Part shown: piece after piece, positions 44,418 to 57,021 of the stretch | Numbering within the stretch: position 1 is the first letter of the stretch | Layout: each line of letters starts with the position of its first letter | DNA from: Ascidia mentula | Lineage: Eukaryota > Chordata > Ascidiacea > Phlebobranchia > Ascidiidae | Reading direction: 5' to 3' | NCBI GenBank assembly: GCA_947561715.1 | Contig: OX387201.1 | Coordinates: 4,668,001 to 4,732,000, forward strand | DNA length: 64,000 bases | Program-made: the position numbers and the translations under genes | The notes under the pieces: model-generated | Database searches by the model: none | The model's input: the letters and a program-made list of their open reading frames with translations, nothing else | Told to the model about the DNA's origin: nothing

Positions 44418-47400
44418 GATGTCAAAGAGTACGATCAAATCTATTGGATCTCACTAACCTTCCACAATCAATAGAACAAAATCGTAAAACTATAACCCTG
44501 TAACCTTACTGATCACCAAATAAACGCACAAAGCTAGTATCGACCAATTGTAATACTGTACTTGTGATTCTGGCAACAATAAACAACTTGTCAAATAACC
44601 TAATGTCTTTCGTACTCTGAGCTAAACAGAGCTTTGTTTCAAGCCACATCTGACAATAGTTGCCCCACGTATGACTTGTGAACCCTGGTAATAGTTTTAC
44701 GACTTGGTTTGAGTTCCTTTTTACCCGTGATGTCACCAACCAAAAATGTCCTCTCGACAACACTAAATGCAGTTTTCAAACTTCCATTTCTCGTTTTTGT
44801 ATGTTGCTTATAACGGTACAGATCGGGTGACATGACAAAGGTTGATAATTAGAATAAAGGCAATGCGAAATTTTTGTTGTAAATTGATCGTAACCACAAG
44901 GCGATTAAGGCCAAACTTGACGGTTAAACCACAGAGTAGTGGCGACTTTTAACCGGTATGCCTACTTTATTGTGATTGATACAGCAAAACTGACCCCTTC
45001 CCAGCTAATTACTAAATTTTCTTAAAAAGAAGGCACCCAAGTTTAAACTTTTGTCTGCAACTGCCTTTGGTTTTAAGCCTGCACACCTGACAAATCGACC
45101 CACGTATGGCTTGATTAATCCTGTCATCAGGTTTACGATTTGGTTCGAGTTCCTCTTTCACCGTGACGTAGGCAAGATACCAAGCAAGGTACCGTGACGT
45201 CAGCAAGCTGCTAACTGCAGTAAGTGCGTCCTCGCTGTATTCAAAGCTCTAAAATCTCCTCACAGCAACGATGAAATAATCGGTTGATACAAGAAAGAAT
45301 AATAATTGGATTTTAGGGCAAATTTAGCGATATGACAAAAAAACATTTCAATATATCTCACAACCAAGCAGTCTTAGAATGGTTTACATCGGCAGTGTAA
45401 CGTTTGCGATGCCTGGTTTATGTGACGCCAACCAAGTAAATACGTCACTGGCAACGCCCACCTGAATGAATGACTCTCTTTTGTCAAACCCAGCTCTTTT
45501 ACGAGGATTCTGAAGAATTGTAGTATGATTACTCACTTTTACTGTAGTTTTTAAAAAGTCAGCATCGTCTGTGGGTGTCTTTAGCATTGCGCAAAGTGTG
45601 GTTATGGATGTCATTCACCAACTATCGTGATCAGTTACATTTCATGCATAACGAAATTATAAAACGCCTTCGCCTGATGCTTAATAAAGAGACACAGTCC
45701 ACGTTTTCTGCATGCCTTGTACAATGCCTTATACAGCGCATGTCCTATTGCGTAAAATATATATGACAATTAAGGATCAATTACATACTTTTCGCGAAGT
45801 AATAGTTCATGCGAAAGTAAGGTATCATCAGAACATTCGTCAAACTATATTTATTGCTGAGTCTAGAAATAGTTGGCTTTCTTGTTTGCCAATGAAATGA
45901 ATTGTGCCCGCCTGTGTTACTACACTGTCTTTTCAGGGTTGTCAATGATGTGCCAATTTGTAAAATGAGTAACATGGAAATGTCGGTGGAATTTTCATAA
46001 CTTCTTGCAATAGTGTGACAGTTGTATTAGAACGTTTTGCTGGGATTTTGCAAGCTTTGTGAAATCTGGTGACGAATACAAATAATGACTTTAGGATGAT
46101 TTCCTGAAGGAAAATGTAATGGAATCATTAAATATATGCGTGAAGCCTTGAAATTCTTCATGACGATTTAGAATGAAAGTAGACCGGGTACATATGTTAC
46201 AACTAACTTAACTTCTTCGTTTAATTAGAACTTGCTGTTGCAGCTTTTGCTGTAGTGTATCCACATAAGCCATGGTGTACGAGTATTTTATTCCCAACAA
46301 CAAATATATCAGGACATGAATTCAATGTAAAAGTGTTTCTTTATCCAGCTTTTCATACCTCTGTGGTGCAAACAATGTGTGCATATAAACGTATAATGTT
46401 CAAATATCTTGCCCCCCCACGTCATTACATTTGGGCCTAATTACATCGGATATTAAAAACTACCATTGCATGAGTGCATATACGTTAATGAAGCCGCCAA
46501 AATTAGCTTTAAAGGGGACGATTGAGTCCAAGTCGATTTATAACAGTTTGTTTTCGTTTTTCTGCTACCCTGCCTATTTACAGTTACTAGTTTTTGTTTG
46601 ATGTTGACTATCTGCAACGACGGATTTGTTGTTATGTAAACGTTCATTGGCGTTGAAGCGAAATACATTCAAACACACATTTAAATACACAAAATGCCAT
46701 ATTACTTCGGCGTCTTTATTCCACCTAAATTTAACGAGGAGATTTCAACGTATGTTTATACAAGCTATACAACACAGCTTACCATAAATGGCCAGTATTT
46801 GTCCTTAGATTGTCAGCAAAAATACATTCTGTTTGTGAGCGGAAGAAACTGTTGTTAATTGATTATCTAAACCTTTTGTGGCAAAACATATTTCATCATA
46901 TGTTTATAAACATGGAGCAGATAGAAATCCCGTAGATTGCCAAATAGTGTTGGACGGGTGACTTACGACATTCATATCAAATTGTGCGTATTTGTACTGT
47001 GCGTAAACTATATTTATGCTCAACCTGTATTGTTTAAATTTTACCGCGTTAATGCGATTTGTTTAACTTAAGCAACATTAACATGGAACTCCCGTTATGG
47101 GGTTAACTGTAGGCAACGATATCAAATTTGGCAGGGACCCGGAAACCACTGCCCTCCTGTGGAACAACGTATACAACATATATTAGTTTTAGTGCAACCC
47201 ATGGCGCGAAAGCCACAGACCAAGACGAATACAAAAGGGTTTTAAGTTACAGAGTACCTCAAGCTGAATCAATGGCCTTACGTTTTCTGGTAGAAAGAAA
47301 CTTTGCATACAGTTGTATGAGTTATGAAAGTAAAACAGTCGGACTGTATAGCAGTGGTGTTGTATATGCCGACTATGGCAATACATTTTCTTGGACAAGA

Positions 47401-48330
47401 TATGCAATTCCCATTTTTATGCTTCCCCAAACTTGCTTTAGACCGACAAGGTTGGGAGGCATTTTTTAGAAACCAACTGATATTTCCATAATCATTGCTG
47501 TACAAAGGTGCAAATACTGGCCACCTTGCAAGGGGTGAAGCGGTTGCTGAACAAATAGGGGAACAAGGATGAATCAACTGACTGAATATTTTTTGCTGTT
47601 ATTACTGGTTGTTTCAGTTAGTCAAGTCACATTTGCTTTTTTTCGCAAACGTATTGGACGTGGTTTTTGGTAATTGTGGGGCAACAACGCACTGATAACA
47701 TCTTCGGTGGTCTAAGTATAACTTTACTGTACTGTAGTGATCAAGCAACAGTCAATCAAGGTACGTTATGATAGACTAACGTTAGACAGTTATACCACAG
47801 GTCACTAACGCGTATAATGTTGACTATTTATCAATTTCACGTAAGGGGAACCGCCTGCACATTAGTGGTTATTTTTGTCAAACGCAATTAGACCCTGCAG
47901 CGTAATAAAGTATAAATCACCATCAATGTTGTCATTTTGGTAGAGAATAGGTGGATTGAAGCAAATGACCAGCAGTACACAGCAGTTTGTATTTCTTTAT
48001 CACATATACGTAAGGTATAGAGACGCCATTTGAAAAAAAATCATGCCTTTGTTTGAACTTGTCGTAATATTCTTACATATGTACAGCGTACAAAATAACT
48101 TACTAAATTGGATTTTGTGGGTGGATGAAAATTAACTAACACAACAAACATAGTTATTGTGATTTATGAAACTACAGCAACTATTAGAAGGCAAAATGTC
48201 GATGCATCGTAGTTTTTGTGCTCACCTAAATGCCAACATAAGACACATATATACATTCGAAAAACCTTGTGCTAAATAAAATCAGTTACAGCATTATTGG
48301 AAGGTAGTGGGAAATCAACATCATCGATTA
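44418..48330. repeat. Duplication unit, intergenic part (copy 1)
   Basis: Colinear with about 59,200-63,120. Contains the upstream flank of the ZU5 gene with CRE-like sites (TGACGTCA at 45,195-45,202; TGACGTAG at 45,164-45,171), a broken Trp-rich plus frame (45,550-45,900), the MPYYFG frame (46,694-46,858) and a leader frame whose ATG is ATT (46,970). It also holds the dispersed repeat with an open 113-codon frame (47,128-47,469, opened by TTG). From 46,860 to about 48,350 I see no base difference from the 61,650-63,140 copy. Confidence 0.75.
46694..46858 (+). CDS. Possible small protein, MPYYFG family (54 residues)
   Basis: ATG frame beginning MPYYFGVFIPPKFNEE and ending VSGRNCC. The copy at 61,484-61,648 keeps the frame and length with five residue changes. 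The longer 12.86-kb relative uses a different 3' part. Unknown function; may be repeat-derived. Confidence 0.3.
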   Translation: MPYYFGVFIPPKFNEEISTYVYTSYTTQLTINGQYLSLDCQQKYILFVSGRNCC

Positions 48331-50033
48331 TCACAGATCCAAATACTCTTTGTCTTCTGTTTTCGGTTGCATCGGTGGCGGATCTGAAACGACAAAATCA
48401 AAAACTGCAGAATTTTTGCACTGATTTGTAACAATACTACAGTAAAGTCAAGTTTTTTACTTGTGCACCATGACATTCGCATAGCCAGGGAGGGCCATGG
48501 CTATCAAATTCTAAGATATAAAGATTTGTAAGTTTGGGCGTTGTCTAATTTGTGGCCGGTGTTTTCGGGATAATATTTTGCCACCAAGCTGACCAAAGTC
48601 GCATTGTTGGGCGATGTTTCCCACCGTAATCTTTTACTAGCTTAAACCTGCACCCCATATATTTGTAGCCCCAACCAAAACCTTGGTCTGGCTACCACAC
48701 TTCATCATCGGTGGTTTACCAAAAATGTATAAAAATGTATAAAATGTATATGCGAGCACTGGAATTTCACCTTGAGCGCAAAAATAAAAGGAAATACGTA
48801 CCTTGTTTAACCGCTGCTGGTTGATCAGGTTCAGCCTTCTGCTGAACCTTATTTGCATCTTCGTTAAGTGGTAGCTGTCCTAATACCCAAATAAACAAAT
48901 TACACATGACTGACATATGTTATGCCTCTGTCTACCTAACAAAATGCGGTTGTTTTTTGCCAAATGTTTCTTGATTCCTTACTTAGTGTATTTAACCGGT
49001 TTTCAAATATCTACATATATTCAGCGGTAGCTTGTATTTAATTACCGTAGTGTCACAGGCCACGCAAAATAAAGTACTGCATATTTTTTAGTTCCTTTTG
49101 GTCAAGATAAATACTTTTTCCACAGATATGTGAATACAAAGAGCCATGATAGATTTGTAAGGTGATGAGGATAATAATCACATACATAGGAGACAGGCAA
49201 CATTGGTCTTTCATCATGTTAGCTGTGCAAGCCAGGCGGAAGAAGGAAATACGTACCTTGTTCAGGTTTAGCCTTCTGCTGATCAGGTTTAGCCTTCTGC
49301 TGACTTTTATTTGCATCTTCGCTAAGTGGTAGCTGTCCTATACCCAAACAAACAAATTATACGTTGACTCACATATGTTCTATACGTCTATGCATCGACA
49401 ATTCCTAAAAAAACATTTCAGGCTATGACGTTAAAAAACTAGGTTTACTTCGACACCGAAGTTTCATAATTTTATCATATGAATATTATTTGACGTCACC
49501 TGGTTTGAAATCCTGGTTATCCTGGCCATATTACAAGTAATAAACTCTAACCTTTGTTATTTTTCTGATCATCTGGCTTGCCTGATTGCTGTTGTCCTGA
49601 TTGCTGTTGCCCTGATTGGTGCTGGCCTACAGAAATATAGGAAAGAACAAGTTGTGTGTTGTCAAGGTAACAGATAGCATATTTAAATCTATCTTTAATA
49701 ACATTGTGTGCAACTCCCAAGTACAATTCGCTGATTTGTATAGAGTACAGCAGCAACATAATTTTTTATTAATTTTGATGAAATTTACAAACGTGAACTC
49801 TAGCCGATTGTTATAAATATAAGGGAAAACTTACCCTGATTTACTGTCCCATTGTCACCAATGATTGCAGCGTAAACAGGGCTTTGGAAGTTGTTCTTAG
49901 AGCCACCAAATACGTCGCCAGTGTGTTGTGTGTCACGTCTACCTGTTTTAGATTCGTCGATGTACATATCCCGCTGTGCGCTGCGTACCTTCACCTCGCC
50001 GTGGAAAGTGTTGTTATTAAACGTAGTAGACAT
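48331..50033 (-). CDS. Five-exon A+C module protein with Gln-rich tail
   Basis: Exons (minus): 49,835-50,033 (ATG; MSTTFNNNTFHGEVKV, GRRDTQHTGDVFGGS, AAIIGDNGTVNQ), 49,552-49,626 (QHQSGQQQSGQQQSGKPDDQ), 49,257-49,337 (QLPLSEDANKSQQKAKP), 48,802-48,879 (QLPLNEDANKVQQKAEP), 48,331-48,383 (PPPMQPKTEDKEYLDL, TGA). All introns are phase 1; the sum is 486 nt, or 161 residues. In exon 1, modules A and C are fused in one exon, whereas other genes have an intron between them. Exons 3 and 4 are duplicates of each other. The tail is low-complexity, Gln/Lys/Pro-rich, with a final acidic EYLDL that could be a tyrosine-based docking motif (inference). Near-identical exons recur at 57.7-58.5 kb and 63.1-64 kb. 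Function unknown. Confidence 0.75.
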
Positions 50034-50810
50034 TGTGTGCCAAATCAATGTTCAAGCCGATCTAAGCTGTTGATCAAAATCACTTTCAACAAAAAAATAA
50101 ATAAAAGCAATTATCCCTACATATCCCAGTTACGTACATATTGCAATGCTGACAACGATTGAAACCCTGCAAACTTAAACCATGTAATAACTTTCCTGAG
50201 ATTTAGACCTCCTCTCTTTGTCAAGTAAAGCCAACAATGACTAGTGCTGTTGAATCCCTTTTTCGTGCTGCTTCGAGTTCCTCTTTTTCTCATGACCCGT
50301 AACAGCTTTGTGCCTTTCTACTCTCAAATTTCAAAATACAACTTTTACATTTTTGGTTTGTTGTTTGCACACTGTAAGTGGTTACATGTATTTTTAAAGT
50401 AATATAAGCAGTGATCACAAATGTAAATTTTATATTGATGTCTAAGTAAATTCGAAAATGTCAACCGGACCTTTTGAATTCATACTTGGACCCACTTGTA
50501 TGAGTCACAAGTGTGTTGTAATTCAGCAAATGAACCAAACTGCGGTCAGTAGAGTTGCATAAAAAATTGGTAAATCAGCAAAAATCCTTTGCCTTAATTT
50601 TTTGCCATGTCTCACCTGTTGACCAACGCTTTAATACAGATACACTGGGGTACAACCAGCTGTACGCATGGCGCAAGAGCCACAGACCGATACAAATACA
50701 AAAGGGTTTTACGTTACAGAGTACCTCAAGCTGAAGCAATAGCCTTACGTTTTCTAGTAGAAAGAAACTTTGCATACAGTTGTATGAGTAAAACAGTGTT
50801 GATGTTGCAG
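50034..50810. repeat. Upstream flank of the 161-residue gene plus dispersed repeat
   Basis: 50,034-50,610 matches 28,185-28,760 and 58,510-59,090, including a frameshifted module C relic at 50,460-50,520. 50,600-50,800 is the CAGACCGA-type dispersed repeat. Likely promoter region, by position. Confidence 0.5.
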
Positions 50811-52470
50811 AATATCTACCCATTACGAACTATTTGCAGCTGTATTGTACACTGTGTCGTCATCGCGGGACGGAAAAAAACTACAGAAGGCCTCGGAATT
50901 GACCTTAACTAGCAATTTTATTAGATAATTACGGTACATAGTAACCAAACTAATGACAGTGGTAATAATTAAAGAAAGCCGCTCACAGGAATGCATGATA
51001 TACACTTGTTTTGGCGGGAGTACTATATGAATTGATGTATACAGCAGGACGTCTTTCTTGCCATATTCACGTTCAAGGACTGTGACAATTGACTTTTTCT
51101 ACCCATGCCGCTTTGGTAACATTAACCCGGGAGTAAGTTTTTAAGATAAACTATATAGTGGCCTTTGAATACACCTTTAGCAGCCAATATAGACCACAGT
51201 CCACAGTCCCGTTTGACGTAAATTCAGCTAATAGAGTATATAGCAGTCAAGGTACTGCAGCGTACCAATTGAATCCCCGGTCGGCTGCTTTGTTAGAGCT
51301 AAAGTCTGCTTGCGTGTTCTTGATGTATAGGTTACTAAGTTCGACTCCGTGGCAGACTTGTTTATTAATTGAAAGGCACGATTGCAATACCAGGTGGCTT
51401 AAGTTTAATTTGTTTCGAGCGCGTTTAACACGTGACTGAATTGCAGCGAATTAACTATTAAAAGAACGTGCGAACGTTTACAGCGCGATGGCGAGTAAAC
51501 AACAGGGCCGAGAGAGTACGAGCGACTAAGAGAGTAGACTAGACTAGACTCAGTTCAAGGATTACGAAATGGGCGTTTTATAACAAAGTGTCAGAAAAAA
51601 TGTGTTATCCAGCAGGATGCCAGAAATTAAGCTTGTGGATGCTCCTGCAGGAAAGCCTAACTCCGTCTGCAGTCTTTGGTCCGTATGTGTTCAAAATGTG
51701 TAAAGAATTAAGTAGGGAAACATGCGTGTTGCTACAGTACGCTATGTTGGGCAAGCGCAAATCAAGCTGGGTTCACATTAGACGTTTCACATTTCCTGTA
51801 GTAAAAAGCTGCTGGAAAACTTTTGAGCTGGCTGAAGATGTTACAACTGCACGATTATCACTACATAATGTACAAGAAATATAAAATGTAACAAAAGCAC
51901 ACATATACACATATTTTCTCCCAAATGTACAAATTTTCATTTCTTACAGTGAGGTCTGGGGCAGTTATAGGTTTATTTATAACTGCTTTCAAAGGTTTTC
52001 ACATGTGCTGCAAATCGAACGTGCTAGACCTAAGAACCAAAAAGTCCGTCTAAAAAGTGATGGCAACTTGTATGTCCAGCTTTTGGCACACCCATCAATG
52101 TGTGCGCTATTACAAAATTTTAATATTTAAACATAACAAAAACTTTTCTCTTCTTTTCAACAGCTTTCAACAATAATTGAAAAGTTGATCGACAATAAAA
52201 CACACTGAACTTTGCAAAGGCAAACAAGCAACTCGCCGTTTACAATATATACAATGTTATTCACGTTGACAGTGCATAACATTTTCAGCTGTGAAAATGT
52301 CACAATAGCCAATATACTAAACGTACATAAAAAATGTGACCATTTTTATGACGTGGAAATGGGATATACACAATCATGCGCAGTACAGTAACCGCGAAAG
52401 CAAAGTAAATACGGGACAAAGTAAGTGCTTTTGCTCTCAGGAATGGATCTTTGACTTGGTGATAAGTTAC
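50811..52470. other. Unique spacer with one unassigned open frame
   Basis: No family exon. A plus frame at 51,600-51,884 starts with ATG (MCYPAGCQKLSLWML) and runs 94 codons; no domain recognised and no copy elsewhere, so evidence is length only. 51,531-51,552 has a short AGACT tandem run. The remainder is AT-rich. Confidence 0.3.
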
Positions 52471-52534
52471 TACAGTTGAACTGCAAATTGCTAAGCCTGT
52501 TACTGGTTCCAGTTAGTCACAGTAACATCTCCCA

Positions 52535-53036
52535 TCACACCACGTATAAACCTTTGATGGTTGCACCTTTAAACGTTTGTTTTTTCACCTGCCTTTGTGC
52601 AGTTGGGCGGGATGCTAAATATAGATATACCAATTGTAACACACTTTTATGTTACACATTAAGTCAGCAAATTGGTTGCACGGACGAATAATGAACACGT
52701 CGTAATAGCTTTCAATTCAAAATGTAGTCAGCATTAAAATTTTTCATCATTAAATAATGCATTTCAAAAAAGAATCGAGCGTCTCCATTTAATCCTGAAT
52801 CCACACAATTATCGGAACATAAACTTATGTCCGGATGGAACGTTCCTGTCCTGCACGTGTTGACCTGTGGTATCTACAGTAAAACATAAACATTTTATTG
52901 AAAAAAAAATCTTTTTAATGATAAAATATGGTATTGTAGTCCGAACCGTTTTGCACGTTGCCCATCACCCCCAAAGTGGAATTCTCCATCGTTGCCCTGG
53001 TAAAGTTGTTGGTTTGTTTCTGGCTGTTGTTGTATT
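52535..53036 (-). pseudogene. Module B exon and frameshifted SRPAAQ-type exon
   Basis: 52,947-53,036 is an intact phase-1 exon (YNNSQKQTNNFTRAT, LGVMGNVQN; donor GTTCGG, weak) matching exon 2 of the 53.63-56.29 kb gene. 52,535-52,614 begins SRPTAQRQVKK like exon 3 of that gene but has lost one base before its VIGNVT stretch, giving a stop at 52,535-52,537. It is either a truncated tandem copy or, since all phases fit, extra 3' exons of the gene above it if its exon 9 uses the A/GTAAAT donor. Confidence 0.5.
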
Positions 53037-53632
53037 CTGCACAAATGCATGAGCGTTTGGGTATTGCAATTTTTTATGGTCAACCGGGGAAATCACAAAT
53101 GCCCCAAGCGGTCAAAAATGCATTTGAAAAATATTCACGATTCCCGACTATAACTGCTCGAAACAGGCTCGAATTCGCCCTTGCATCAGCTTATGCATGT
53201 GTGCTCACTCAACCGTAAAACTCACCCTATGCATCACTGATTGCTTTGTGGCGTCCTCCTACTATTGTGACACATGACAGAATACAAGGTGGGCTGTCTG
53301 AACTGATTTTAAAGAAATGCCATCGTGCTTTAACTTTTGCGTACTGTAGATTTACGGATGTGACTATATGAATCATTATTACAACTTTTGCCGAATTGCC
53401 CTCCCTCAATCGTTTCTGGTGAAGCTGTATCTGCCACAACAGACGTTTAGTGCCGAATGCCTTTCTCTTCCTACTTATTAGGAGGAAGCTAAAAAGTCGT
53501 GGGAGGTTTCTTCATGTGTATGCATGTATAAAAATCTTAATGTTTTTGTACTCTGCCTTAGGAAGCGCAACAAAAACAGCAAATAACAGCTCATTTCGAA
53601 AACTTTCATAAAACGCATACTTAGATTGAAGA
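53037..53632. other. Spacer, nothing recognised
   Basis: AT-rich sequence between the relic and the ZU5 gene end. No exon or repeat match. Confidence 0.3.
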
Positions 53633-56290
53633 CTATTTACTTATGTTAACCTTACCGTTGTCACCGATATGATCAGCAATGACTTTGACACCTTTAATAT
53701 CATATTTCGGACCATTGTATGCATCTCCAGTGTTTGTTTCTGAACAAAACCGTATGTAATTATTTGAAGCAAAGAGAAACTGTTGTAAAAACTCAGTTTT
53801 TATTTCTCTGTTGTGGCCGTGAAATCTGACCCCACCTGCCAATATCCAAAGAATACAATGGAAAAGTGGCAGGCGATCATCGTCATTTCGATATCATATT
53901 TTTTATTTCAAAAATGTCTAGTTTCTAGTCTAACAGACATCGCTTTACCCACTAAGCTACGGGAGCTCAGAGGTTTTGGGGGATAATGCCTTGACTACAA
54001 AGTTATCAAACCTAATGATTTTTGTTCAACAAATATTTGTAAATGAAAATCATTAGCTACACTACAAAATACTCAAAACTTACGTTTGTTATGATTAACT
54101 TCACAATTCTGTAAAACCATCATGGCTTGAACAGGTGTTTCAGCACTGCCCACTAGCAACACAAATATTTTTTTACCGTTTTCAATAATAACCATACGAA
54201 CGTATTTAACGTTCCTAGAAAGCAATAGAATCTTACCTAGACTTTGTTTTTTTATGTAGAAATGTTTGTTCACAAGTTCTGTGATTTTGTTCTTCGATGC
54301 TATTTGAATTTTCATTTTTTTATTTGCCAAACTCTCTCCGTTTTGGCTTGTTAAGCGGAATTGGCTTTCGTCTCTTGATCTGTCCCAAATTTCAGTTATC
54401 TTTTTCTCCCCTTCATCTATACTTACTTCGTTACTGGTCAGTTTTGCAAGAAGATTTTTATCTAAACGTCTAATAAGTGGCAACAAAGAAAAGCACATGT
54501 ATTTTTTACTCAGGTAATAAACTGATATTACTAACTCAATGGGAAAGTTTGAGTGCATAATTTCATTGAGTTTATTCAATGTTTTTGCCAATGGAGTGTT
54601 GTCACAAATAAACATGGAGGCAATGATTTCTGTTGGTTCACCCGCGTCTGGTGGAACAGCAAAAATGAGAGACTTTTCCTTTTTTCCTGGCGTTTTTCCT
54701 GGCGTGATATTTTTCATAGAAATCTTAAACCTTTAAGAAAATATTTTACTTATTCGACAAGGTTTCCTGCTGTGCAAAAAATAACTTATTCCTTACAGAG
54801 AAAAGTGTTTGGTAACAAATGTAAACGTTTTGGTGTTTTGTTTCAAATAAATATCACTGACTTTGACGAAGTCTGAAGTTTCATCGGGTGCATTTTGTAC
54901 CTAGATAACAAAAGTACATCTGACAAAGATAACTGGTATAAATAAAAGTGCAATAGACTGGCAAACTTCGTTACCTCCATACATATATCTTCCTCTGATC
55001 GGTAACAGGTGGGCAGAGTGATTTTAACTTCCTTCTCAAAAGTTAGTCTATGTGGCTTGCAGATTAAAGTAGGTGATACATCATTGTTATCGTAGCAGGC
55101 GTCCACTTCAATTTCAACGTCCGTATGCAAGGCATCAGGAGGAATCGAAATTGTACATCCCCCAATGTCGATATCTCCACCCTTTTTTCCAATCAATTTT
55201 GAGGTATGTTGACGGAATAAGTATTTCTAAAACAGTTTATTTTGTGTAAATCTTGTTTTCTGTTATTAAATGGTTCGTTGTTGTTTTGACAATCGGAGAC
55301 TGACGATTAGTACGCGTTAAGCAAGTCGATGCTCCCAGCGCAATTATACTTTCATCGTGATAAAAAATGGATTCAGTAAATACTTAAAGCAAACGTCCGC
55401 GCAAATTGGTCCTCCTGTGTCAAATTTTTATGATAAATTATGAGAAAAAATTTCAGCAACAAACCTTTTCTGGAGCGTTTTCATCTAAACCAGTCTTAGG
55501 ATTTTCTGTTTTGACTTCTTGGTTTGAATTTTTACATGTTTGTTCCATTGCTTCGTTCCAGTTAGTCAAAGTAACATTTCCAATCACACCACATATGGAT
55601 CTACTAATGGTCACACCTTGAGCGTTTGCCACCTGCTTTTGTGCAGCTGGGCGGGATGCTAAATATAGATATACCAATTGTAACACACTTTTATGTTACA
55701 CATAAGGTCAACACACAGGTTGGACGAATGAACACATCGTAATAGCACTCAATTTAAAAATTAGTCAGTTGCTTTGGGGGCAAGCAATTTCATGTTGGTT
55801 GGCATATTAAAGCCACAAATCATATCCTTTTGGATGATCACAACATTGGAAAAATTATATCTACCCTCTGCAGGCCCCACATTGCCCATGACTACTGTTG
55901 TCGAGTCTATGATGGTTGCACCTGCAAAGTCGTTCTGTATTTTCGACGCATTGTGAACTGAAACAACATTATGTTTAACTTTTGTGTTCTAAGGCGCATG
56001 TGCTGCTCCGACTTGTCGGAAAGAATAAAATGGCTGATCCAGCTAGGCTGTGATGCCTCGGCTGTAAAGCCTGTAACCTAACGTTGCGTTGTATTGCATT
56101 TTAGATATGAACTTGATTGCGGTATTTTGTGTACTGTTACAGCAAAAAAGATCTTTGAGATCAAGAAATATATCAATGATTTCCACCAACCTGTTCGGCT
56201 CTGGTCGATGTTGATATTGTTTCCGGCTGTGTTAAAAGTTGCATTTCCGCTCATCTTGCAACCTTTAAAAACGGTTTGAGCAGAAGACAT
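53633..56290 (-). CDS. ZU5-UPA-like protein with modules and an H-F-S site, 9 exons
   Basis: Exons (minus): 56,191-56,290; 55,865-55,957; 55,465-55,658; 54,975-55,226; 54,797-54,900; 54,536-54,730; 54,237-54,469; 54,084-54,152; 53,633-53,739. Phases fit throughout; the sum is 1,347 nt, or 448 residues. Order: module A (MSSAQTVFKGCKMSG, NNINIDQSRTG), B (HNASKIQNDFAGATI), B-like (QVANAQGVTISRSIC, GVIGNVTL) plus acidic linker, ZU5 (about 142-213: GGDIDIGGCTISIPPDAL, ICKPHRLTFEKEVKITLP). The following strand ends VTKHFSLF (HFS 245-247), then a UPA-like part (KSLIFAVPPDAGEPTE), a charged exon with NGESLANKKMKIQI, a short exon, and a final module C (GDAYNGPKYDIKG, HIGDNGKVNI) with TAG. Exons 4-7 pair with exons 5-8 of the 40.66-kb gene, with phases identical. 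H-F-S at this place is the self-cleavage site in PIDD1. The end is uncertain because GTAAAT near the stop could be a donor. Confidence 0.8.
55958..56190. repeat. SINE fragment in intron 1 of the ZU5 gene
   Basis: 56,000-56,085 matches, in reverse orientation, the body at 32,470-32,533 (GGCTGATCCAGCTAGGCTG and GACTTGTCGGA). An old insertion. Confidence 0.6.
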
Positions 56291-57021
56291 AGTGTATCCA
56301 ATCCCTATAATTCATAAACGATTTTACTTCTGCGTATACAATTCAGTTTTATTCGGCTTTCTCAACAAAAATCAAATACCTTTAAACCGTGAAACAGTTT
56401 AACTGTTCTGCAAAATTAAACTTTCAGCCTCAGGTTAACCCCGGCAAAACAAATCGTATTGGCAACATGCTGGCAGCGAGCACTGTTTGTACATAAAAAT
56501 ACCATGCAAAGTAGTAGGGGGGATTTCTGCGTGTTAAAATGACCATGGCGCCTTGTTCGACTACGTATTGCAATTTTAATTGTCGCTATGGCACTTTAAT
56601 TTGGATGTCTGTGTAATTGCAGAATCGGTAATACTATACGCCGAGCATGGTGTTTTAGACAACACGGTTTATCGAAACAAACGCGCTGTGAACAGCAGAG
56701 GTGGTAATTTTTTCAACGCAGAGAGTTGCATCATTATTGTATCCATCGAACTGGGTCAAGATTGTGATACAGTTAGACAGCGATTTTGTTTGAGGAAGCC
56801 AAACTCTGTGGCCTTAACCGTTAACAAACCAAAAGGACTATTTGTTTGTTTTATGACGCAATCTATTTTCTTATTATGATGCATTTGTTTCGTGGACTCA
56901 ATTGATCCTAGCGACAATTCTGCATCCAACTTTTACTGGGCCCATCCAGTGCATTCAGTTATTAGTTGTCGCTGATGTTGAGCGCAGTATATATTGTTCT
57001 AAACGTTTACCTTGTCCTTGC
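56291..57021. other. Upstream flank of the second ZU5 gene
   Basis: No similarity to the flank of the first ZU5 gene or to other flanks was seen, so the two ZU5 genes may be driven differently. No other feature found. A plus open frame at 56,580-56,879 has no support. Confidence 0.3.

Noticed and set aside
47128..47469. 113-codon plus frame, identical at 61,918-62,259
   Set aside because: Opened by TTG, not ATG; lies in a dispersed repeat whose other copies have different stops; identity reflects the recent duplication, not selection.
51260..51350. Possible tRNA (GTTCGACTCC box)
   Set aside because: A B-box-like match exists, but acceptor, D and T stems do not pair.
51531..51552. AGACT short tandem run
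   Set aside because: Only about three units; ordinary simple sequence.
51600..51884. 94-codon plus ORF
   Set aside because: ATG present but no homologue, no domain and no copy in the window; length alone is not enough to call a gene.
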